Shown here one piece after another: positions 26,471 to 34,144 of a DNA stretch of 64,000 nucleotides. Source of the stretch: Acidisarcina polymorpha (GTDB lineage: Bacteria > Acidobacteriota > Terriglobia > Terriglobales > Acidobacteriaceae); the NCBI RefSeq assembly GCF_003330725.1, contig NZ_CP030840.1, forward strand, positions 620,001-684,000. The letters are read 5' to 3'. A model generated the notes under the pieces. It did no database searches. It had not been told where the DNA came from and saw only the letters and a list, made by a program, of their open reading frames with translations. The translations under genes and the position numbers were made by a program. Within the stretch, counting starts at the first letter, position 1. Every line of letters starts with the position of its first letter.

Positions 26471-27854
26471 ATGGCAGACAAGAGCTACATCGTTGGTTCA
26501 TCCGATATGCTAGCGCCTGGCACACCGGAGGAAGAAGCCGGACCGGCCGAGGCGCCTATACGCCGAACGGAGCGGCTTCCAACCTGGACGTCCTGCGGCG
26601 CGTCGCTCTGCTCGGCATCCTCCTCCTCAATATCGAGGATTTTGCCGGACCTGAGGCCCTCTGGGATATTCCGGTTGGTCTTCCTCGGCCAGCTTTCTGC
26701 GGCTGGCACGCTGGACTCGACTACGCCATGGTCACGCTCAAGTGGATGTTTGCCGAAGGCAAGATGCGCAGCATGTTCTCTTTACTTTTCGGCGCAGGGG
26801 TGGTGCTCCTCACCGAACGGCTGGAGAGGCAGTCCGGTAAAAAGCGCGCGCGGACCATCTACTATCGCCGCAATCTATGGCTCTTAGTCTTTGGGCTATG
26901 CCACGGCTTCATCCTATGGTTTGGCGATATCTTGATCGACTACTCCACCATGGCGCTGATTTCCTTTATCCCTTGCGCCGCCTCAGCGCTCGTATCCTCC
27001 TCGCCCTCGGGCTCACCATCTGGCTCGTAGGCGGCACCCTCGGCAGCACGCGCGCATTTGGAGTAACTGACACTTTACGTTCCGATGCTCAGTTCGCGGC
27101 AGCCAGAGCGGCGGGTGCCTCCGCGACGGCTGCACAGCGAGTGCTCTTGCAGAACGCGGCGATCTATCAGCAGACGAGCGCAGCTACCGTTGAAGGAACG
27201 ATTCAGACCCGCCGCTTGGGCTTCATCGCAGGATGGCCCAGCAGAGTGGACACTGAACTGACTATTCTCAAGCTGAAGTTTCCAAGTTTTTGGTTCCTCG
27301 AGTGGCTCGGCGCCATGATCACAGGGATGGGTCTTTACAAGTCTGGATACCTGACCAACACTCGGCCAACTTGGGCTTATGTCTCTGTGGCGATCATTGG
27401 CTATTCAATTGATTTACCGCTCGTTCTTGCCGGGCTTTGGCACGTCCACAAAGCCGGCTTCGCCGCCTCGGCCTTCGCCCTCTGGCTCGCCATTCCTTAC
27501 ACCACAGAGGTGTTATCGGGCACTCTCGCCAACACCAGCGTTCTGCTTCTCCTTGTCAGAAGCGAGCATTCGCGACAATTCCTCGGCCCAGTAGCGTCTG
27601 TAGGGCGCACGGCTTTCAGCAACTACATTCTCACTACCCTCCTCTGCCAATTCCTGTTCGCCTGGGGACCGTGGAAGCTCTACGGCAAGCTGGAGTATTA
27701 CGAGTGCTATCTCGTAGTGGGGGCGATTTGGATAGTGAATCTAGTTGCGAGTTCTCTTTGGTTGCGAGTTTTCGCTTTCGGACCACTCGAGTGGCTTTGG
27801 CGCTCGCTCACGTATTGGAAACGCCAACGCATGCTCCGCGCAATCATCGGTTAG
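26471..27854 (+). pseudogene. DUF418 family membrane protein, two frame breaks
   Basis: Three consecutive frames encode parts of one DUF418-type multi-pass protein. The first starts MADKSYIVGSSDML and breaks near 26578; the expected family start NLDVLR(G)VALLGILLLNIEDF is then read one frame back. The second part (MFAEGKMRSMFSLLFGAGVV, RRNLWLLVFGLCHGFILWFG) breaks near 26960, and the third continues LYPLRRLSARILLALG to the end with further helices and the C-terminal FGPLEWLWRSLTYWK signature. Each break is repaired by adding one base to a short homopolymer (CC, TTT), so sequencing error is as likely as real inactivation. Restored length is about 460 residues. Confidence 0.8.
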
Positions 27855-27887
27855 AAACATAGGCCGCACAAGCGCTAAGCGCAAAGG

Positions 27888-28862
27888 ATGGTCAAGATGG
27901 CACCCCCCAACATAGACCTGAGGCATCTGCGGTACTTTGTCGCGGTCGCGGAACACGGAAGTATCAGCCGCGCAGCCAAGCGGTTGCATATCTCGCAGCC
28001 ACCACTCAGCCGCCAGATGCGCGATCTGGAAGCCGAGGTCGCTGTCTCTCTCTTTGGGAGAGACTCGAGACGTCTGATGTTGACTTCTGCAGGAGAAGTT
28101 TTCTTACGCGAAGCCAAAGCGCTACTAGAACGGTTTGATGACACTGTGGCGTTGACCAGACAGACAGCAAAAAATCACGGCCGCAGCATCCGGGTTGGGC
28201 ATTCCTCAGTCTCCTCCTTGGAAGCCTTGCCACGCATCCTGCGCTGCTTCCAGGAACTGAGTCCCAATGCCAGAGTGGAACTCAGGAGACTCAGCACGTC
28301 CGACATGATCAGAGGCTTGCGGCGGGGCGAGCTCGATATATGCCTTACGGTCTGTGGGTCTTCAACCGAACTCGCGGATTTCAGCGTGGAGCAGCTTTCC
28401 ACATACGGGATCCTTGGGGCTTTTGCGCGACAGCACCCGCTGACGCGCATGGAAGAGGTGCCTCTGGCAGAGATCGCACAGCAGCCGGTCATCACTCTCA
28501 AACGCTCAGAATTCACTTGGTACAACACCTACATCACAGATTTGTTGGTCGCTCATAATTCCCGCTTTCAGGTGACCGAAGAACATGATGCAATCGAATG
28601 CGTGATCGCAGCCGTTGAAGCCGGACGCGGCGTTGCTCTCATCTACGATGTCATGGCTCACAGCCTCAGCAAACGTATTGCTCTCCGGCCTCTGACTCCG
28701 CTTCCACCTAAAGCTCCGCTTGTAGTGTTCTACCCGACCGAACGTCGGTCTTCTTTGACAAATAGCTTCCTCAAGGCCTCTCAGGTTCTTAAGCGATATC
28801 CGGCCTTGGATGGCGGTGTTGGGGAGTTATCCCAAGAGCAGGATGTAAGCCGGTCAGAGTGA
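27888..28862 (+). CDS. LysR family transcriptional regulator
   Basis: 324 residues, complete. N-terminal winged HTH: DLRHLRYFVAVAEHGSISRA, AKRLHISQPPLSRQMRDLE, then LFGRDSRRLMLTSAGEVFL and the helical linker. The rest is the substrate-binding domain (GRSIRVGHSSVSSLEALPRI, AVEAGRGVALIYD). It starts 34 bases after the DUF418 gene; an ATG at 27897 with AAGGA at good spacing is an alternative start. Confidence 0.93.
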   Translation: MVKMAPPNIDLRHLRYFVAVAEHGSISRAAKRLHISQPPLSRQMRDLEAEVAVSLFGRDSRRLMLTSAGEVFLREAKALLERFDDTVALTRQTAKNHGRSIRVGHSSVSSLEALPRILRCFQELSPNARVELRRLSTSDMIRGLRRGELDICLTVCGSSTELADFSVEQLSTYGILGAFARQHPLTRMEEVPLAEIAQQPVITLKRSEFTWYNTYITDLLVAHNSRFQVTEEHDAIECVIAAVEAGRGVALIYDVMAHSLSKRIALRPLTPLPPKAPLVVFYPTERRSSLTNSFLKASQVLKRYPALDGGVGELSQEQDVSRSE

Positions 28863-29400
28863 TAATCTCAGCCTCACTTCGTAGGGCGCGGTGCAGGAGT
28901 TAAAGCGTCAGCAAGCGCGTGAACTACCCCGAGATCGGCTGATTTCACTGAGACGGTTTCAACAAGAACTCCCGTCAGCAAAGTTCTCAACAACGACTTG
29001 ACAGGGGTCTTCTGCCGGTAGACCGTCATCCGACCAAGCCTGCAGCCGCTTCGCGTCTTCCGTACGAAAGCCTAAGCGAGCCTGTTCCTGCCCGCAACGC
29101 CGACCGCGTAAAGTCCTGTGCGCTGACGCGCACGAATAAGGAACCCAAACATCCGTGAAGACTGCGTCCTGCGCCAGCCTCCCGGGATAGAGGTCGGCAA
29201 ACGAAACGCAGAGTTAGGAGCAGGCGGTTTAGTCGTGATGATCTTTGTGCGTCCATGACGCACATATCTATACATCCATAAACGTATTCCTTCTTGTGGC
29301 AATCCGTTCCCCATTTCTTTGAACCGTCAAGAGAGTACCGTAGGTCGGATCAGCGCCACAGCGATAACTTAGCGTTTGATCATATCTTGGCATGGAGGAG
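28863..29400. other. Intergenic, no supported gene
   Basis: About 540 bases between convergent genes. Contains a small perfect hairpin at 29246-29264 (TGTGCGT / ACGCACA, loop CCATG) and a second at about 29118-29133 (GTGCGC / GCGCAC). No domain-bearing frame. Confidence 0.45.
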
Positions 29401-30641
29401 TCAAGCCCAAAGGCAAGACATAGGAGCGGCGAATAGGCGGTCCCCGAAAGGGACGACCTTCGTTCCGTCATATATTACGATTCCAAGTTTCAGGTCATCA
29501 CCACAAATGTCCAACAGCTTCCTGATCCTTTGAAGTCGCTCGCGTGGACGGTTGCGCTTGCTTTGACCTCAACACCGACTAGTGCGCCGTGTTCATCCTC
29601 TACGACGATGTCAATCTCATCCTGATCCTTATCCCGATAGTGATGGAGCGTGTAGCCTTCGTCGGACCATGTGATCAGCTTCATGACTTCGGCAAATACA
29701 AATGTTTCCAGCAACGCACCAAACGTTGAGCGGTCCTTTGCTATCTGCTCAGCAGTCAATGCCAGCAAGGTGGCGAGCAACCCCGAGTCGACGAAATGTA
29801 GTTTTGGGGTCTTGATCAGTCGCTTCAGTTCATTGCGGAACCACGGGGAGACCCGCTGCACGAGAAACAGCTGTTCAAGGATGCCGGTGTATTTTCTCGT
29901 CGTCTTGTCGTCCATCCCGATCTGTCCGCCGATTTGAGTGAAGTTGGTAAGCTGCCCGGACTGGTGGGCAAGTACCTGGAGCAGGCGCGGCAACTGGTCC
30001 AGCTTCTCTACTTCCGCAATATCCCGCACATCCCTCTGTACGATCGCCTTCACATAGTCGCGAGCCCAAGCCTGACGTCGCCGAAAGTCTTCTCTTCGCA
30101 GCATCTCCGGGTAGCCGCCTACTAGCACCGCATGGACAAGCTGATCGCCTTCGATATCCGGCCCTGGCTTCACCAACTTGCCATTGAATGCCATCTTCAG
30201 GAAGCTGGGCTCTTTGGCGAGTGTTTCGGCTCTGGAAATCGGCATCAGGTTTACGATTTCCATGCGGCCTGCAAGGCTCTCGGACACTTGAGGAAGAGTG
30301 AGAATGTTGGCAGATCCCGTCAGCAGGAAACGGCCTGCTCTGCGGTCGTTATCAACGGATCTCTTGATGGCTCTCAGAAGTTCCGGGGCTCTTTGCACTT
30401 CGTCGATGGTGACCAGATCGAATCCACGGACAAAGCCAGTGGGATCGTTGCGAGCGGCTTCAAGCACTGTGTCGTCATCCAAGGTCACATACTCGCGGTC
30501 CTTATCGCCGAACTGTTGGACAAGCGTCGTCTTGCCGCACTGTCGTGGTCCTATCAGCATAACCACGGGAGTGTCATTGAGAGCAGTGGCCACACGTCGT
30601 GCTGCGAATCTCTGAACGAATTGGAAATTGGCGTCGACCAT
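29401..30641 (-). pseudogene. AAA ATPase (AAA_14) with DUF4143 domain, frame break near C-terminus
   Basis: P-loop ATPase with Walker A GPRQCGKTTL, Walker B LVTIDEVQRAPEL and sensor-like LLTGSAN in the AAA_14 domain, then an archaeal-type winged-helix linker and a DUF4143 nuclease-like domain (FGALLETFVFAEVMKLI, HYRDKDQDEIDIVVED, VGVEVKAS). The frame stops at 29490 after DFKGSGSCW; one added base near 29533 (GG to GGG in AAAGGATC) restores IRKLLDICGDDLKLGIVIYD and a natural stop at 29401-29403. The family is often accessory and of unsettled function. The promoter is unusual: TATAAT only eight bases before the ATG, inside a 22-bp repeat array. Confidence 0.82.
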
Positions 30642-30643
30642 CT

Positions 30644-30717
30644 CGGATTATTATAGCGTCTAATCCGGATTAGCAGTCCGTCCGATTCGGATTATGAGCC
30701 CGGCCAAATCGGAGAGG
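30644..30717. repeat. Four 22-bp-spaced CGGATTA repeats over the DUF4143 promoter
   Basis: CGGATTA occurs at 30644, 30666 and 30688 with a degenerate fourth (CGGAGAG) at 30710: an exact 22-bp period, about two helical turns. The copy at 30666 is half of the perfect palindrome TAATCCGGATTA (30661-30672). The array starts three bases upstream of the start codon, covering the -10 and -35 positions, so binding would repress the gene. Confidence 0.7.
30649..30654 (-). promoter_or_regulatory. TATAAT -10 box of the DUF4143 ATPase gene
   Basis: On the minus strand TATAAT is followed by AATCCGAG and then the ATG, so the mRNA would be leaderless or nearly so. No Shine-Dalgarno sequence could fit. The box overlaps the first 22-bp repeat. 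Confidence 0.6.
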
Positions 30718-31031
30718 TTGAATGCCTATTGCCCCAGCCCCGGCAACCAATCACCACCGAAATCCAAGGGGGATTCGCCTTGGCCCAGAACTACAAAACG
30801 CCTCCTAAACACTGGGTCGACGTACAAATAGCGTACACAAAGGAAGCGAAATGAGCCCAAATGGTCCCATCCAGGCCCAAAACAATTTCCCGTAACACCC
30901 ATAGCATCAACAACTTCCATTGATCCTAAACCGCTTAGCATACTTGGAAGGCGGCCCTAATGTTGCTGAGATTGCTACTAAGCTAGGGCTGATCGTGGTG
31001 GGACGTTAACCATAACGGCAAGCGAGACCCT
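30718..31031. other. Intergenic, nothing recognised
   Basis: About 310 bases between the repeat array and the chimeric VirB2/TraI gene end. Lower GC than neighbours; no domain-bearing frame. Confidence 0.4.
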
Positions 31032-32534
31032 CTACAGTTGCAATGACGCACTTTGGTCCGCAGCAAATTGTTGTCCGGTTTGGAGTGCGGATGATTTCAC
31101 TACATCGTGAGACAGTTTCTCGACAAGAGACGCCGCATTATCTGTATAGATATGGGCATCATGCGATCCCCGCGACACGGCCACGTATGCAAAACGCTTG
31201 TTGATGAGGTCTACATGAACGTGGCTATCGAGGTTCACCATGACACGTTCTGCCGTGAGTCTCTGGGAACTATGACTTGTGACCGCGTAGCCGTGATCGA
31301 AGTGGCGCATTTGGTTGGCATTGAAGCTGACCGCTTTGCCGTTGTCCATCTTTACGGAGAGTTGGCCGTCTTTGTCGATGCGTTGCACGGTGCCAAGGTC
31401 ACGGTTGGCAACGCCTAGCTCTTTGGAGGGAGCGGTAAAGCTCAAACGATCGCCTACAGCAAATTCCCGTTCCAACTCACGGTAGACGGTCACGCCATAT
31501 AACCGCGCAGGGTTGTAAGTGACGGTTGTTCCATCCTCTTTCTGAACGGTAAGCAGGTTGTCTTTGGATTGGGTAGCAACCACCTTCGTATAGCTCTGCT
31601 TTTCAATGCCGATGTCCTGACTGCCGCGCGCATAGTGGAGTACGTCATTCACGGCATAGCGAGCGGCCCAGGTACGATCGGCTCCGGTCATATCGGAACG
31701 CGGCGCGAGCACGCGCATCGCATGATCTTCTGCGGCGACTGTGCCGAGGGCTTGCAATTCGGAACGCACGGCCTGATTGATCAGGCGGCGCGAGGCGTTG
31801 TCGGGCGAGACGACGATGGTGTTATCCGGGTTAGCAGCGTAGCTTCGTGCAATCGCCGCGATACGCTGTTGGGCATCGGGAATCTCCGTGACGCGCCCCT
31901 GTTGTTCCAACAGGGCGACGCCCTCCGCGACTTCGCCGCGCGACAGATGCTCGACTGCTTTGAGCAGTTCCGGGACTGCTCGTTGACGCACGATCTGGTC
32001 AAGCTGGGTGGTCTTCATCCCGGCGTTGACCAACTGCTCGAAAGGCTTGCCCGCTTCGACGCCCTGATGCTGGCGGGTGTCTCCGATGAGCAACACTCGG
32101 TCGCTGGATTCGAGTTTAGCAAGGAAGTCACGGACCTGTTTCGTGCTGGCGAGACTGGATTCATCGAGCAAGTAGAGATGACGGTCGGGGTTCGTCTGGC
32201 CGGGACGGACGAGGAAACCCTGTAGGGTGTCGGCAGAGATACCGGCGTCGCGGAGCTGGTTGGCGGCGCGGGATGTCGGGGCGAAGCCTTCGACGACATA
32301 GCCGCGTTTTTCGGCTGCTTCCCGAACCGATTTCAAAAGGGTCGTTTTGAAGGTTCCCATCAAGGTTTGCGCCCCGGAGAAATCCATCGTTCCCTGGGCA
32401 TGAGCAACGCCGGCGAATGTAAGGGCGACCAGAGTCGGCCCCATCACGCGCGCGGCACGGAGTAGCGTCTGTTTTGAGAAGAGTCTTGCCCACCTCTGGA
32501 TGGGCCGGGAATCGATCCTGACTTTGATCTGCAT
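31032..32534 (-). CDS. Chimera: VirB2/TrbC pilin signal region fused to TraI-type helicase
   Basis: 500 residues read from the ATG at 32534 (GAGGTG 6 bases upstream). Residues 1-62 look like a conjugative pilin precursor: basic start, hydrophobic MGPTLVALTFAGVAHAQG with a signal-cleavage site, then MDFSGAQTLMGTFK. At about residue 63 it switches, in frame, to the C-terminal helicase part of a MobF/TraI relaxase: TTLLKSVREAAEKRGYVV, APTSRAANQL, Walker B LYLLDESSL (Asp 124, Glu 125), LLIGDTRQHQGVEAG, and the late RecD motif FAYVAVSRGSHDAHIYTD. The Walker A that should precede TTLLK is replaced by GTFK, and the relaxase domain is gone. Best explained by a deletion across a transfer operon; probably non-functional as helicase. 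Confidence 0.8.
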   Translation of the reverse strand: MQIKVRIDSRPIQRWARLFSKQTLLRAARVMGPTLVALTFAGVAHAQGTMDFSGAQTLMGTFKTTLLKSVREAAEKRGYVVEGFAPTSRAANQLRDAGISADTLQGFLVRPGQTNPDRHLYLLDESSLASTKQVRDFLAKLESSDRVLLIGDTRQHQGVEAGKPFEQLVNAGMKTTQLDQIVRQRAVPELLKAVEHLSRGEVAEGVALLEQQGRVTEIPDAQQRIAAIARSYAANPDNTIVVSPDNASRRLINQAVRSELQALGTVAAEDHAMRVLAPRSDMTGADRTWAARYAVNDVLHYARGSQDIGIEKQSYTKVVATQSKDNLLTVQKEDGTTVTYNPARLYGVTVYRELEREFAVGDRLSFTAPSKELGVANRDLGTVQRIDKDGQLSVKMDNGKAVSFNANQMRHFDHGYAVTSHSSQRLTAERVMVNLDSHVHVDLINKRFAYVAVSRGSHDAHIYTDNAASLVEKLSHDVVKSSALQTGQQFAADQSASLQL

Positions 32535-32620
32535 TGGCACCTCAATCAACCGTGGATTCGGTTGCGATATGGGCAACGTAGAATCACTCGGTTCACGGAG
32601 TCCAATAAATGCGAGAGGGT

Positions 32621-32645
32621 CGCTTATTCATCAGGAGAATAAGCG
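32621..32645. repeat. 9-bp inverted repeat upstream of the chimera
   Basis: CGCTTATTC and GAATAAGCG separated by 7 bases, 87 bases before the chimeric gene's start. Could be an operator or a leftover of a transfer origin; no nic-site consensus is recognised. Confidence 0.45.
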
Positions 32646-32791
32646 TCAGCTTTCAGGCACTCCGTCCGAAGTACCCCCTGCGTCGCGCTAGGGCCTCGTG
32701 CCCTTTGGGGAGGTCAGCACGATTTGGCGTTACGCACTTCTGCGTGACACAAAAATGCTTGATGTATTAAGGATTTGAATTCGGTTGCGGC

Positions 32792-33421
32792 TTATGAGGA
32801 GCGAGTTCGCGCGATCACCGGGATAGGAATCAGGCCGTCAATTTGGGCGTTGATTCTGCCGCTCTCGTCCATGATGTGGACTCGCTCACCTACGAGTAAC
32901 GAGTCTGGGAAGATGTCGAGACAGTAGCCGCTGCTATGCGCTGCACTGGGAACCTTCAAGGCAGAGATGCGGCCACTGAAAGAGCATGCTGCACCCAGGA
33001 CTTGTGTCGGCGTTTCCCTCCCCTGTGCGTTCAAAATGAACCGCGACGGCGACAGGCTCACGAGTTCGTGACGAGTCGTTCCGAGTTCGCGGTGAAAGCG
33101 CTCGTCGGTCAAGTCAAGGACACGAGCCAAATTGCAACGCATTGAAAGAACCAAATCGGGATCTCGTGGGGCTCCCTTCAACTGTCCATCAGCAGTGGCG
33201 AAGAGGGCTTCGACTTCGAGCAGGGCGGTCATCTGGCTATCAGCGCAGTAAAGAACAGGAAAGCTATTCGGGGCATTGTAGCGGCCACCGGATCGGACAG
33301 ACCCAATGGCTGATAGAGGTGAATCCCGGTGCCGCTCGGCGATGATCCGATACACAAATCCCGTAAACGGCTGAACCGGGGCGGTTTCTAAGGCTCGCAA
33401 AAGTCGATCGGGAGAATGCAC
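32792..33421 (-). CDS. RES domain toxin (MbcT-like)
   Basis: 209 residues of the RES family, named for conserved Arg, Glu and Ser. Visible: FVYRII with Arg 25, SGGRYN (45-49), VLYCAD, and ALLEVEALF with Glu 69, all in the family's usual places. RES toxins degrade NAD+ (NAD phosphorylase or glycohydrolase), arresting growth. It starts 11 bases after the stop of the MbcA-like antitoxin gene, in the classic antitoxin-first operon. Likely stabilises the surrounding accessory DNA. Confidence 0.88.
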   Translation of the reverse strand: MHSPDRLLRALETAPVQPFTGFVYRIIAERHRDSPLSAIGSVRSGGRYNAPNSFPVLYCADSQMTALLEVEALFATADGQLKGAPRDPDLVLSMRCNLARVLDLTDERFHRELGTTRHELVSLSPSRFILNAQGRETPTQVLGAACSFSGRISALKVPSAAHSSGYCLDIFPDSLLVGERVHIMDESGRINAQIDGLIPIPVIARTRSS

Positions 33422-33432
33422 GGTCGCCCTCG

Positions 33433-33807
33433 CTAGGCTGGCTGCCTAGTGGTCATGGCCTCGACGAGAGCCTCTAGGGGTTTGAGGTCGCCGCCTTCGA
33501 TGAACTCGACGGGGGCCTGATTTTCGAGATGCTTGTTTGGTGCGTTCAGAAATATTCGGGCGCTCTTCTTGTTCCCGGCATAAAGTTCCACGATTGCCAC
33601 CCAGATGCGGTAAACGCGGCGGAGCTCTGGCTGCAGGCTGCTTGCGTCGGGATGCTTGCGAACGCTCGGGGCCTTCTTGCCGATGGCCTCGGCGATTGTT
33701 GAGACGGGCAGTTGAATTTCACTCGCGATGCGCGACGCATCAAGTCGTCCTGACTGTGGATTGAAGAGAGCTGGATCGGCACTCGCGAACGTAGAAGTCG
33801 CCAACAT
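33433..33807 (-). CDS. MbcA/ParS/Xre-type antitoxin
   Basis: 124 residues. N-terminal HTH-like region (LDASRIASEIQLPVSTIAEAIG) and C-terminal MbcA/ParS toxin-binding domain (RRVYRIWVAIVELYAGNKKSARIFLNAPNKHLENQAPVEFI, ending near LVEAM). It should bind and neutralise the RES toxin encoded immediately downstream and autoregulate the operon. The HTH part is shorter than in Xre-type partners. Length fits the MbcA group. Confidence 0.85.
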   Translation of the reverse strand: MLATSTFASADPALFNPQSGRLDASRIASEIQLPVSTIAEAIGKKAPSVRKHPDASSLQPELRRVYRIWVAIVELYAGNKKSARIFLNAPNKHLENQAPVEFIEGGDLKPLEALVEAMTTRQPA

Positions 33808-33880
33808 TTTAGGTCACCTCTACATGCAGTATAGAGTCCTGTGTAGGTATCGTCAAAGTATCGCTCTGGTGTCGAGAAGC

Positions 33881-33928
33881 GGGGTTGAAAACTAGAGGTG
33901 GTTCGGCATTCAACCCCAAACCAACCCC
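33881..33928. repeat. GGGGTTG/CAACCCC triple repeat near the attachment scar
   Basis: GGGGTTGAA at 33881-33889 pairs with TTCAACCCC at 33909-33917, and CAACCCC recurs at 33922-33928. Three short copies within 50 bases, about 95 bases from the tRNA remnant, resemble arm-type integrase binding sites. Confidence 0.4.
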
Positions 33929-34022
33929 AAGTAGAAAAGTGCTATGCTTATTTTCAACAACTTAGGGCTCTGTAAAGCTCCCGATCAGGCCTCGTAAGTC
34001 GTTGAAACTACGTTTCTATCGC

Positions 34023-34070
34023 CGCTCATATACCCAAAGGTCGTAGGTTCAAATCCTACCCCCGCAACCA
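34023..34070 (+). tRNA. 3' remnant of initiator tRNA-fMet (CAT), probable att scar
   Basis: From the anticodon loop (CTCAT) through AAAGGTCGTAGG, TTCAAAT and CCTACCCCCGCAACCA, the bases match the 3' half of bacterial tRNA-fMet, including the T-arm stem, acceptor strand CCCCGCA, discriminator A and encoded CCA. The 5' half, which should supply the matching acceptor and D arm, is absent. This is the typical duplicated 3' end left where an integrative element entered a tRNA gene; the integrase gene lies 74 bases away. Confidence 0.8.
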
Positions 34071-34144
34071 ATCAAATCAATAACTTCCGGGAGTCGACAA
34101 AATCGAATCGGCTCCCAATATCTCCCAATAAGAAAAATCGCAGT

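Noticed and set aside
29026-29314. Minus-strand frames suggesting an insertion-sequence remnant after LysR
   Set aside because: No transposase motifs, terminal inverted repeats or target duplications found; only small hairpins.
31569-32225. 218-codon plus-strand frame antisense to the VirB2/TraI chimera
   Set aside because: The minus-strand product has clear helicase motifs; the antisense frame has none.
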